From Chaetorhynchus papuensis (taxonomy: Eukaryota > Chordata > Aves > Passeriformes > Rhipiduridae): a stretch of 64,000 bases of DNA. A program made the translations under genes and the position numbers. Positions 47,301 through 56,555 of the stretch are shown here, piece after piece. Each line of letters begins with the position of its first letter. Within the stretch, counting starts at the first letter, position 1. The notes under the pieces were generated by a model. That model was not told the origin of the DNA. It was given only the letters and a program-made list of their open reading frames with translations, and did not search any database. The DNA lies in NCBI GenBank assembly GCA_013396525.1, contig VWYX01000410.1:107618-171617 (forward strand), written 5' to 3'.

Positions 47301-50300
47301 CTTTGGGAGTTGCGAGAACAAAGCTGTTAGTTTTATACCTGGAGCCTATCTAGTGGAAAATTGACATAAACAGTTTATCCACGATATTTATTCAAGTATA
47401 GTTCAGATAGTATCAGTTTAATATTCATGGGCAAGTAATTTTCTGTCTTCCTATGAGTATATACTCAAGTAAGTAACTTTTATTCTGGGGAAAAAAAAAA
47501 GAAAAATAAATGTTCTGGGAAGAGTAATGTATTTAAAAATAGCTTTTCCATGTGGAAAGCTATTATTCTGGTGAAATATTCAGGTCCCTTTCGTAGACAA
47601 GCCTTTCTCTAACCTAATCTGCCTACATATTGTTCTTTTGTTTCCCTCAGTAGAAGGAGGAAGTCTTTTGTATGGCTCCAACTGATGGAAACCAGTCTGG
47701 TGTGATGCAAACTACTCTGCTGAGTAAAAAAGAGGTAAAAAGACTAAGAATTCAGATACCACTGCTTCCTTTATTCTTGTACATGGTACACTCCATGAAT
47801 GTTTGTGAATGTGGAAAAGAATCTTACACTTGAGAAAAGGGATTACAAACATTTGGACAAAACTTGGACAAATTCTTCCTTCTATCAGATATTGAGTCTG
47901 AACACTTGTTTTGCCAGTTTATGATGACAGACTGGATGGGGAAATCTATCTCACCGAGATGTGTAACTGTATTACCATCTCTGTAAGAGATGTGGCAGGA
48001 TAAATCATGTTTCTCTCCTGGACCACCTGTTTATCTTAAATAATGCAGTCCTTCCACTGATGCCACTGCAACCACTGATGCCCCTTGGAATGCTTTTAGA
48101 AGGAAACCATGTGTTTAGATGCTACTCTAAAGTGGGATAATCAACATCTACTGTGTTTGAATAACTCACTAATTTATAAATTCTTTCTTTCCACTCTCTG
48201 ACATTTGTGTGCTTAAAAATTTCCCTGTCAAAACAACTTTGAATGTGCTTTACAGTCAGTGCATCCTCCTTGTTTTAGCTAAAAGCAGCTGTTCAGGCCC
48301 CCCTAAACCCTGAAGCTGTGAACATTTAGTTCTGTTCTGAAGTACTCTGAGTCCTTATCCCAGAACTGATTACTTTCACTCACTGATTGAAAAGCTGCAG
48401 ATAATTGCAAATATGCATGTGTCCTTTTGCTGCATGGACAAATGCTGGTGCTGGAACAACCTTCAAATAATTTTCATCTGAATGGGCTGGTTTGCTCTTA
48501 TTTTCAGCTCCCTATTGCAGCAAGAAGACAACCCAGTTTTCACATGACCTGCAGTAACACTGCTAAACAGTTTCACTCTGAACATAGTCTTGCATGCTCA
48601 TTGCAGCAGAATTGAGACCATTCTTAGATGCAGAATTTTAGTCACCTTAAAGCTATCTAAGGATCTTCCTAATTTGGTTGTGCTTCCATATTTATCTTTT
48701 TTGCATAAATGGCTATCTTGAAGGATATGACTGAACAGGATACTTTTCTCAAGCAGACACTTAAAAATATCAGAGTCTGTGAGTTAAAATAAACCCTGGA
48801 GAATTGCCTCTTGCTTTAGTCTCATTGCTGTGGTAGCTAAATATAGTCTGAAAAACAAATATATGGATCCAGCCCATTTAAATCCTGGTTAAACTGGGAC
48901 AGAGATCCTTCAACACTGATTTCCAGGCAGCAACCCAGCCTATGCAGGAATACCTATCTCTATGTTCAGCTTTGAAAGCTCCCTGAGTGCTTAATTTGGA
49001 GTACTTGTGCTCAGAGGGACACTGGCACTTAAGGGAGTGGGCAAAGGCATTAGAAGACCACAGGGAATGAAGGTGGACTGGATCTGGAGTAGCTGAGGGT
49101 TCCCTATACTCCAGGTTAAAGACATCTAGAAAGGTAAGAGTCTTCAGGACTAAGTAACATCCTTAGTGCCCAAACAAGTTGCTTTCTCCATGGACTGTTT
49201 AAAACAGGTAAAAGAACATCTCTATAAACCTTCTGGGGCTTAACTTCACTGACCCTACCCAAAGAAAGTCCTTCTAATGCCGGATACCTAAAATTTTAGT
49301 GATGCCATGCCTAATTAAGACATTTAAATGAGGCAGTTTGTATTCCACACAAAGTAATGCAGTATGTAGAATTCTTAACCTGACTGTAATAATATACACT
49401 GCTTAAAAATAAGCTCCTAAGGGAAAAGTGTATAAAAACCTGAAAATAAAACAAAAAAGGTGGGATAAAATGCAAATCAGCATTTTCATGTGGTTGGATC
49501 CTGCTTATCCACTCCCTCTTTGCAACATAAATCCTTAAATGAGAAATTAACACTTTCATCATGCTTCCCTCAGCCTTCTGGGACATCAGACTGCAACTTC
49601 CCATGCTGGAGAGGGAAGCTGGCAGAATAAATGCTACAGGGAGGGAAATAAATTATATTTATGGCTCTTCTACAGACTTGTACACAATTTGTACTGCAGA
49701 ACTACAAGTTTGCACAAGGTAGAATAAAACAGACTAACATGATAACCTTTCTTTTGGTAACTGTGGCTGAACTAACCTGTCCGGATACCAGAAAAATATT
49801 AATATCATTATATGAAATATGCATGGTTAAGCAGAAGTTGATGACAAATGAAAGTAGTACATGATGGGTAACAAACTGACTGAAAGCAAGCTGGCAGCAA
49901 GTTTTGCTGAATGGGAATGACCACCTGGGAAGAAACTACAAATGGAATTCCATGAGGGCTGGTCTGTACTTGTTTTGAATCAGAAAGTTAATACAAAGAT
50001 GTCAACGTAGTGGAGGACTGAAATATTTTACAAATAACAGACAAGTTAGAAGACTGAAGCAACAGGAACAGAATGAAACCTGTACAAAAAGCAGGGATAT
50101 GCACTTGGAAACATTTGTGGCAGAGCCTTGATTACTTGGTGTCTGCTGGAAATGCAGCAGAGGAGGAGCAAGCCTAAGTGATTAAGTCAGCTGAAGGATG
50201 ACAATATCACCATGGCACAATCACCAAATCTGCAAGTGTTACCATAAGATGTACCAAAAAACATATTTCCCTACGTGCCACAATAAAAGGCACAGGTGAG

Positions 50301-53300
50301 ACCTCAGCTGAAATACTGCACATTTCTGGTGACTTCTCTTTCAGAAGAGATGAATCCAAACCGGAATTCCTGCAGCATTTATCTGTATCTTGTGACTGCC
50401 ACAATGCCTGAGGCCTGTGGTATCATGATACAGCACATGCAAATGCTATGTTCCATTCCTGGAACATATCATTTACACCCAGAAGGGCTCTGAAGATGAA
50501 TGGAGAACCTCACTTACAAGAGGAGTCTTAAAACAGGTTGGCTTTCTCAGTCTAGTAAAATGAAGGAACCTCATCAGTGTAGACATCAGAGAGACAAAAC
50601 TACTGAAACAAAAGCCAGTGTAGACATTAATTAAGATAAGCCGGTCATGAATACATTTAGGATGTAAATCAGAAAAAGGTTTGTAATCATAAGAGCATGA
50701 AGGTCAGAAACACTGAGAAAAATAACTGGAATGTCGAGAGGTTGAATTTATGATGTGGGAATACCAAAACTGGCTGCTGCATCTTAGGACTCTTAAACCA
50801 ATTGCAAATAGGTTGTTTCATCTTAAAATATGATGGAAGAGTGGAATGAATTCACTGCAGAGGATAAAGGCAAAGAGAACACTTACCTGAAACAGCCAAA
50901 ATCATGATGCAGGCACAGGAATTACACTGGACAGTGGGATCCTCTGACTCAAGCAGATCCAGAATTGGCTCAAGTAAACCCATTTGGACAACTAATTCTT
51001 TGTCAACTATTCATAAATTCAAGAAAACAATGAACAAATAGAAAAGTAAACAATTAGTGATTTTGTGGAAAGAATACATCATCCGATGACTGTTTCGGAG
51101 ATCTACATTATGATAATACAAAATAGACCTAAGATGGAAACAGCCTGAAAGCCACTCTCAGTCCCTAGCTTGGTTTGCTTCATTCCTCTTCAGATACATG
51201 AAAGAGTGTAAGAGATGTTTGGAGGTCTTAGGCCAGAAGGTCCCAAATAAGGTTAATTTTGGAAAGAGCAACTGCAGCTTTCCAATAGGTTCACAATTTA
51301 CTCAGCACTCCCCCGACTTTTCTTTTTCTTCTGAGGTCTAGCCTTTAAATATTATTTTTTCTTCGTAAATAGTGACATGATCTTATTTGCAGCAAAATCC
51401 TTAAAAAAAGAAAGCAATGAAAAAGGCCAGCTTTGCTGAAGACTGACCCTGTCTTCTGCTGTTTTGGGACTGTAGGATGGAATACTTGTTGTGGCTCAGG
51501 TGCCAAGGAGTGCAGTAGTAGGTGCAACAAGGGCTCCGTTGATGAGGTGTGGCGTGTTCATGCTCTATCAACATAAACTTTTTTGGGAAGTTTTTCTTCC
51601 ACATCTCCCAGATTCTGTCTCAAATCTATTTTCCCCTTTAGTTACAGGAGCAAGTGAATCTACTAAGAATTTAAACTTCTTTATTTTTTCTCTGCAAGAA
51701 ATTTAAGACTAAGGTCCAGTTCATAAATAACCAGGAAATGAGCACTGTCTCACACATAAGAGTTTATTTCTAAGACCTATATCTGTTGTTTGAAAGGGAA
51801 ACTGTTGTCTGTAGATCCAGGAATGAGAACAGAATTCCCACACTGGTCTGGGAATAATTTATCAGCCTTTGCACACAGATCCAAGAACTCTTGCCACATG
51901 ATATAATCTAGCTGGAGGGATCTGATATATCTTGGTGCCACCAGAAGCTATGTAGCTTGTAGTCAGAAACAGACTCACACTTGTCCTATCAGGAACAAAA
52001 AAAAAAGGAATCTGGATTTGTGTAGATGTGCCCTCCTTCTGTCTGAGTCTGGCTGAAGAGATACTTCTTCACCTCAAGAGAGATGTGCTGTTCATTACTC
52101 ACTATTTCCTTCCAGCAAGAAGTTGACAAGGGACAAGGAAGACATCTGCTGCACCTCCAGGTCCGCAGAACGCAATAAGGCATAGAAGGGTTCCAGATGC
52201 TCCACAGGCAGGGGGATGTTCACTGCAAGAATGAGAGGAAATATTCTTGAGTCCCATTGTTCACCACAGTCACAATTTTCTCTTGATGGACTTAAGCCTC
52301 TGGTTTTCCCATAGACAGGCTGAGTGGTATTCACCTTCATTAAAATTCCAATTTTACTAGCAAACAGGGCAAGTTTCCTAAAGAGGTTTTGAATAATCAA
52401 GTACTTCAAAAACATCATGGGAAGGGAAGCAGTGTGCCTTGCTACCAAACAAGTCATTCTGCCTCACAGCAGGTCCTTGTGTTGTGGCTACCTGTACTTT
52501 TTATCCAGCAAAAAATACATGGGATAAAGCTATCACCCCGAGTGACAGAATATTCTCTTTGAAGTAAAATTAAAATAAACAAATAGATAAATAAATTGAA
52601 ACCTGCTTGTTGCTAGTATTTTTACCTTTTTGTAGAATCCAAACTCTTGCTGGTATTTTATTTGGGATATCTAGGCTGACTCCTAACCATTAACAAATTA
52701 CCTCAAGAGCCAAGTGCTTCCACAGAATAGCTGGAACAAAGAAGAATGTTTCCTTCATAAATCTTCACTACAATCTGGCCTCTAGAGCTTTGTCATCTTT
52801 CAAAAAGTACACAAAATATTAACTGGTTACTATGTCAATTTCCTTTCACCATATTTGAGCGTGTTGCTTTCAGGAGATTCAGTGCACACTGACTCTAAAT
52901 ACTTTGGGTTCTGCTGAGTTTTACAGAAGTATAACAATTTCATAAATAACAGTCTTTTATAATCATGAGAGATATCTCCTTGTAGCAGAACCCAGAACTG
53001 ACTCTGCCTACATGGCAATTACAGTTTTCCATCTTCCTTGGCAAACAACATAGCATGAAAGCAAAATAAAAACTTGCTTAATTAATCAAAAGGAATTTCA
53101 CAGTTTGTAACACTACTTGTATTTCTAATGACATTAAAATTTTTTAATGCACTGAGATAACTTACTGTGCTGACTCATATGCAAGTAATAGAGGGCAGCT
53201 GATTGCTGTAAACCTGGGTTTTCTGAAAAAGATAAGGTCCTCAAGGCTTCCAGAGGGTCCTTTCCAAGTGGAGACATTTCAAAATCTAAAGATGTAAAAT

Positions 53301-56300
53301 GACAGCATAGGCTCAATTACATCTGAAAATGGTTAGTTTACAAAAAGAAATTAAAATTTACAGCCAACCAAACACATAAGGGTTTTTATACTACAACAAC
53401 TCTATAAAGCCCATCTATCTTTATTAATGTTTCCATGAGCAGAAGCAATAGATGAACTGGGAATAACCTGTCCAAGGCAATGCCTCTTGTAAAGCTCACA
53501 AAGCTGGTGATTGGAAACAAGATAAAGTATAACCTTTAGACACTTTTATGCTATCTGATATAAATGCAGGTGTTCTTGTTCTCCATAAAAATCTTTATCT
53601 TTTTCTGAGTCTTTGTTAAAATATATCTACTGAACACAGTGTTCTTAGTTAAGAACTACGGAAAGAGTATACATTTCTAATTTACCACATCTGAAGTTGT
53701 GTTTCCTGTCTTGGGTATTGAAATAAAGGATTTAAGGGAATAGCAACATGGACTGCAAATGGGCTTGCCTCAGGCTCAAATTTCCAGCATGAGTCTACCT
53801 GTTCTCGAGTATGATAGCTCCCCTACAAACAAACCAGATGTTCAAAAACAGTCATCAAGCGATAGCAATCACGCATGACTTCTGTAAGTCACTGGATAAT
53901 ATAATATGTGGAATGGAGCAGCAGAGAGGAGAATGAAAGGGACATTGAACCAATGAACAGAGCTAAAAAGGTAATGTATGATTGACTGGTGGACCACACA
54001 ATTATAAGATACATTTTCAGGCAATAGATTACAGCTGTGCATTAATGATTGAAATATCTCTATGAAAAATATCTAGGTACTTTACCTCCCATGGGACAAA
54101 GAAATGTGAGGAATGTCAGGAGCATGAGCTTCCATGCCTCAGTGCAAAACACGGCCAATATCTCAAGCCATTAGAAGCTGCTGACATGTCAAGACTAGCA
54201 AACTCCTACCTTCAGGATTAGGTAAGTGAGCTTCACAGGACTGATTCATCTAAAGATCAATTTTGTTTAATAATTAGTAATACACACAAAGAGAAGGACT
54301 TGCCTGTGTGTGCAAGGTTTTAGAGAAAACAATCAAAAATCTCTTCACGTGGTTTAATTCTGTTCCTTTCACTATCTGAACCTGAATCTGACTATCGGAT
54401 TCTTCCGCATGTCTATGGTTTTGTTTGGGAGAGTGATAAAGCTGAAACCACTCGAAATCTTCATTTGATTAAAATATCAAAATCTGCTGCCCTGGCTAAC
54501 AGATGAGTGTGATTATCAACCATGAAGTCTCTCCTTGCACCCAAATTGTCCAAACACTGTCTTCTTGCTTATTATATTTTGTTCAGAACTGAGGATAGGC
54601 TTGGTCACTCTTGGAATAAAATATACAGGTGAGTGTTAAAGTAAGAGGGATGTGTCTTGGTTCTCTTTGCGAGACTTCCCTGCCTCCATTTGCCTAGGCA
54701 GTAAGATTTGGCCACTCAGAGAATTAACCTTGGTTCTGCTTCCTGGGTGCTGTATGTGTCCTGTCGTGGACAGTGGGACTTCCCTGAAAGCCCATATTGT
54801 TACCTGTGTACTCCTGTCAGAGAAGCTCTAGGCTTCCTGCTGCTGTGCCCCAGCTCCCAAGGATCCAAGACAGACCAGACTTCTGAAGACTGATCTCAGA
54901 GAGGAAAGGATCTCTCAAGAAAACATCCACTTAGTCTTTCCAGGGAGCACCAGTGGCTGCTACAAGGGGCCATGCTGGCCTCCCCTTCATTACAGCTCAT
55001 CCACCAACTGAGCTGGGATATTGCCAAAAGTTTCCTATAGAGTCAGGAGCATGCTAGCCTTTGGAAGAAAAAGTTCGGCTCTGGAAGATCTCCACTGTAT
55101 AAAAAGCTGGAAGATCTGTCCCTATTCTGGATATGAATGTCAGGATTTAACCAGTGCTAAAGGTGCAACAATCAGCAAACCTTATCAGCAACACCACATT
55201 CATTGGCTAATGACACCAGCTAACACCACCTAAGGTTAATTCACACATGCTCCCAACAACCGGAGTCACAGCAATTAGTCCAAAGGTTGTTCCATGACAG
55301 AATTTCAAACAGCATTAACCATGTCACACCAAGGAAAAATGTCTCTTCTGGTTCCCCTCACAAGATTGTTTCATGTTCCCAGAGAGGCAAGTACAGAAAC
55401 AGTAGTTCCACACCCTTCACACAAATGGAAGTAGGAGCCTGTGCAATTTTGTGTAGTAGTTTTAGCCCAAAGCTGCTAAACATAAAGCAATATGCCAAAT
55501 TAGTTGTGAGAAAAAGCAAAACCAAGCAAGCAATGACTCTTTATCTTGAGATGAGGACTAGTTTTAGATTGGACAACCAAAAAAATACACTCATCCAAGA
55601 TGACTGTAGGAGTGAAATAAACAAGTTTTCCTATTGATATTGTATCCTAGGACAGGACAAAGAGGAGATCACAAATAGAAAAACAGGGGAATTAGGCAGA
55701 TAACCTGTAAAGCAAAGGAGATAGATGAAGAGTTATGGATCTACTTTGATTCAAGCAGAATCCCATGACTATGATTAAGCTTGATGTCTACAATATTTGT
55801 ACAAAAGCACAGTTGCTTGGAAGCCTGAGGACTCAGTGATACTTGTCCCAGGGTGACTTTGATCTTCCCCTTGTATAGCCCAGACATTCCTAGCATAAGT
55901 CCAAGTGTTCAGCCAACACAGAGGTGCACAACTGTGCACATCACACTGTGATCTGCCTGCTCACAGCTCAGCATCCAGTCTTAGCAAAGCCTGTGTCCAG
56001 CTTGGTCAGTTCCTTTTGACTGACTTCAAAAAAATAACTTTAATTTCTAGAAGGACTCACTTTTACGAAAAACATTTACATGGGTTATGTATCAATGGTG
56101 GCAAAGCAAGAGAGTGACTGACCATTTTTACCTAGATCCAACTGTGGCACCACTTGAGCCCTTGGAGTCCTGTACACAAAGAAAATGCTCTGTAGCTCTG
56201 GCCTTTCTTCATCATCACCAAGCTGCTCAATACCATGCCAGAGCAGATCAGCCAGCAATCTGCTACCAACCCACAAAATCAATCTCCTTGCTCTTTCACA

Positions 56301-56555
56301 ATGCTCTAGAAGAAGACAAGTCCTCTTACCTGTTTCAATATGCTGCAGAAACTCCTGTGCTGTCACCCTCTCATGAGGCTGTAGGATGGGCTTGTACAGC
56401 TTTCTAGTTTTAGAGCTGTTTTGCTTTAAGCAGGAGCATTTGCTTATCAGAGTTAAGCATTCCTTGACGCCTTGCACCAAGTCAGAGGACATTCTCTGAA
56501 CAAAGCCTACGAAGTCCCGCAGGAGCTGCATGCATCGTCCACATAGCTGACCCAT
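32181..56555 (-). CDS. Vac8-like armadillo-repeat protein, 574 aa, 14 coding exons
   Basis: Fourteen minus-strand exons join at GT-AG sites with matching phase into 574 codons plus stop; yeast Vac8 has 578. The order along the protein follows Vac8: DFEMSPLGKDPLEALRTL (76 on), SAALYYLHMS, VEHLEPFYALLRS, VQMGLLEPILDLLES, AIGAAGGVTPLLSLA / RVQQNAVGAILNLTQS, EGALPVLALLLESPDSEVQ, YYSCAALSNVA, SSQACVCLRNLA, VLPKLCSLLAS, then diverged repeats and a helical Gln/Glu-rich C-tail. Residues 1-8, MGQLCGRC, offer Gly2 for N-myristoylation and Cys5/Cys8 for palmitoylation, as in Vac8. In yeast Vac8 is an adaptor on the vacuole membrane for inheritance, nucleus-vacuole contact and autophagy. The role in a bird is unknown. 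The start at 56555 is chosen for its strong context (A at -3, G at +4) and Vac8-like N-terminus; an in-frame ATG 32 codons upstream is less likely. Confidence 0.88.
33063..33124 (+). mobile_element. CR1 3' terminal fragment
   Basis: GGTTGGACTCTGATGATCTT followed by AGAGGTCTTTTCCAACC and AATGATTGTGTGATC is the standard CR1 3' end. Only about 60 nt are kept. It lies 79 nt below exon 13, in the intron. Confidence 0.85.
33203..33328 (-). CDS. Vac8-like exon 13: last ARM-type repeat
   Basis: This exon covers residues 493-534, phase 1 on both sides, from TTTATGCAG to GTACAT. It encodes EKMMIFWKHYIGEIQAYLKN then FLTHQEVRFQQLGISTFCRL. It aligns with the Vac8 repeat that reads EAWDRPNEGIRGFLIRFLKS. 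Residual repeat geometry is clear but identity is low. Confidence 0.85.
34547..34681 (-). CDS. Vac8-like exon 12: ARM repeat
   Basis: This exon covers residues 448-492, phase 1 on both sides. It encodes EGFMLHMVQWMDEPLTKCLV, then RLAGQLEQPEPSFHAASIIQ. The HAASIIQHMI part occupies the place of the NAAAALANLC helix of Vac8. The acceptor is CCTTCCAG and the donor GTAAGT. Confidence 0.85.
34682..35573 (-). other. Intron of the Vac8-like gene
   Basis: I tested the CCCG/GTAAGT site near 34997 as an extra exon, but all frames stop or break the phase. No repeat was recognised. Confidence 0.6.
35574..35688 (-). CDS. Vac8-like exon 11: ARM repeat
   Basis: This exon covers residues 410-447, in phase 0 and out phase 1 (CAAG/GTAGGG). 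It encodes RITESRCVEGLLQTMLLTDT then QEDSLRYVTFCLAELARQ. It matches the Vac8 repeat carrying GAVEKCKELALDSP and ISACFAILALAD. The acceptor TGTGGCAG could also be used two bases later. Confidence 0.85.
35689..37290 (-). other. Intron of the Vac8-like gene with a strong hairpin
   Basis: A 1.6 kb intron. It holds a perfect 19-bp inverted repeat at 37140-37183, and nothing else recognised. Confidence 0.6.
37140..37183. repeat. Perfect inverted repeat, 19-bp arms, 6-nt loop
   Basis: The left arm TGTAAAGTATATAGCAAAT (37140-37158) is the exact reverse complement of 37165-37183, separated by TGGCAT. It sits 107 nt downstream of exon 10 in the direction of transcription. It could form an RNA or DNA hairpin. 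Confidence 0.95.
37291..37419 (-). CDS. Vac8-like exon 10: ARM repeat
   Basis: This exon covers residues 367-409, 43 codons, phase 0 on both sides, between GCTCTTAG and GTAGGT. It encodes DTLACAELLQSLGTLLAAHK then TDPVIVGHTACIIKNLSLS. The helix TACIIKNLS corresponds to AVSTLRNLA of Vac8. Confidence 0.88.
37985..38270 (-). mobile_element. CR1 LINE fragment, antisense to + strand
   Basis: Read on the + strand it shows the reverse complement of CR1: GGGACCCTAAACATCATC, AGGCCAGGTTGCTCAGAGCC, CCATCCCACTTGGCC, CTTCCAGGGATGGGGCATC, CTGTTCCAGGGCCTCACCAC, and CTCTTGTCCTGT. A 14-bp duplication (TGGCCTAGATTGAA) lies at its 3' end. It is inserted in an intron in the same direction as the host gene. Confidence 0.93.
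38271..41752 (-). other. Intron of the Vac8-like gene, right part
   Basis: It contains a poly(A) run near 39297 and a 206-codon minus-strand open frame (40030-40650) that I do not believe is coding. No repeat family was recognised. Confidence 0.55.
41753..41886 (-). CDS. Vac8-like exon 9: ARM repeat
   Basis: This exon covers residues 322-366. It completes an Ala codon after CACACCAG and ends in phase 0 at CAG/GTAGGG. It encodes DIQAEMVAENVLPKLCSLLA then SGSEDVRRASIALLWILSQH. It aligns with the Vac8 segment EIVRAGGLPHLVKLIQS...RNISIHPLN. It is one of the clearest ARM units. Confidence 0.92.
42255..42300. repeat. Clustered TTAGCC direct and inverted repeats
   Basis: GTTAGCC occurs three times within 40 nt. 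They are interleaved with the palindrome GGGTTAACCC and the stem AACCCAG/CTGGGTT. It is a compact low-complexity palindromic cluster in the intron between exons 8 and 9. Confidence 0.6.
43067..43112 (-). CDS. Vac8-like exon 8: 46-nt small exon
   Basis: This exon covers residues 307-321. It is easily missed because it has no long frame of its own. It encodes VSSQACVCLRNLATS, the counterpart of VKCQATLALRNLASD in Vac8. The phase is 0 in and 1 out, exactly what exons 7 and 9 need. The acceptor is ACAAGCAG behind a T-rich tract, and the donor GTAAGC. Confidence 0.9.
43129..43150 (-). repeat. Poly(A) run (+), poly(T) upstream of exon 8 on the coding strand
   Basis: About 20 A residues on the + strand form a T tract on the transcribed sense strand, ending about 17 nt before the exon 8 acceptor. 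It may serve as the polypyrimidine tract of this very short exon. Confidence 0.7.
43945..44070 (-). CDS. Vac8-like exon 7: ARM repeat (YYSCAALSNVA)
   Basis: This exon covers residues 265-306, 42 codons, phase 0 on both sides, from TTTGCAG to GTAAAG. It encodes YYSCAALSNVAANVQHHKAV then RFLLRTLISLLSSPADK. The motif matches YYCTTALSNIAVDE of Vac8 almost residue for residue. Confidence 0.95.
45281..45363 (-). CDS. Vac8-like exon 6: half ARM repeat
   Basis: This exon covers residues 237-264. It completes an Asp codon after AATGGCAG and ends in phase 0 at CAG/GTATGA. It encodes KIQQVLCKEGALPVLALLLE then SPDSEVQ. It matches the NAGAVPVLVSLLSSTDPDVQ segment of Vac8. The exon break in the middle of the repeat, before YY, is compensated by exon 7. 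Confidence 0.94.
46378..46500 (-). CDS. Vac8-like exon 5: ARM repeat (one exon, 123 nt)
   Basis: This exon covers residues 196-236, phase 1 on both sides. It encodes ESNREAIGAAGGVTPLLSLA then KSYDPRVQQNAVGAILNLTQ. It is the best match to Vac8 (SGALIPLTKLAKSKHIRVQR, then NATGALLNMTHS). The acceptor is TTCTCCAG and the donor GTACTT. Confidence 0.96.
46501..50886 (-). other. Intron of the Vac8-like gene
   Basis: A 4.4 kb intron. The right end contains most of an old CR1-like relic. Elsewhere I see nothing recognisable. Confidence 0.6.
50100..50620 (+). mobile_element. Old, diverged CR1/L3-like LINE relic
   Basis: The frame around 50296 reads MRPQLKYCTF, the decayed form of the RT-end motif VRPHLEYC found in CR1 elements. 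GGTGAGACCTCAGCTGAAAT matches the nucleotide consensus there. Further on, TCTCAGTCTAGTAAAATG keeps the CAGCCTGGAGAAGAG position. Ends are uncertain. It lies antisense to the host gene. Confidence 0.55.
50887..51006 (-). CDS. Vac8-like exon 4: ARM repeat (120 nt)
   Basis: This exon covers residues 156-195, phase 1 on both sides. It encodes IDKELVVQMGLLEPILDLLE then DPTVQCNSCACIMILAVS. The VQMGLLEPILDLL part aligns with VEMGGLEPLINQM, and VQCNSCACI with VQCNAVGCI of Vac8. The acceptor ATGAATAG has a poor pyrimidine tract. Confidence 0.94.
52103..52222 (-). CDS. Vac8-like exon 3: ARM repeat (120 nt)
   Basis: This exon covers residues 116-155, phase 1 on both sides. It encodes MNIPLPVEHLEPFYALLRSA then DLEVQQMSSLSLVNFLLEGN. 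It aligns with VSREVLEPILILLQSQDPQI of Vac8. The acceptor is TTCTTGCAG and the donor GTGAGT. Confidence 0.94.
53166..53285 (-). CDS. Vac8-like exon 2: first ARM repeat (120 nt)
   Basis: This exon covers residues 76-115, phase 1 on both sides. It encodes DFEMSPLGKDPLEALRTLSF then SENPGLQQSAALYYLHMSQH. It aligns with [20 protein letters not shown] and the NLQRSAALAF helix of Vac8. The acceptor is ATCTTTAG and the donor GTAAGT. Confidence 0.95.
53286..56329 (-). other. Intron 1 (coding) of the Vac8-like gene
   Basis: No exon or known repeat was recognised in this 3 kb. Plus-strand frames of 60 to 116 codons have no motif. Confidence 0.6.
56330..56555 (-). CDS. Vac8-like exon 1: acylation motif and N-terminal region
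   Basis: This exon covers residues 1-75 and one base of Asp76, ending at ACAG/GTAAGA. It begins MGQLCGRCMQLLRDF and later carries SKCSCLKQNSSKTRK, which curiously resembles the first residues of Vac8 (MGSCCSCLK). The HERVTAQEFLQHIE part fits the EREAVTLLLGYLE pre-repeat helix. The sequence just upstream is a pyrimidine tract ending AACAAG/A, which may be a 3' splice site for a non-coding first exon. Confidence 0.82.
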
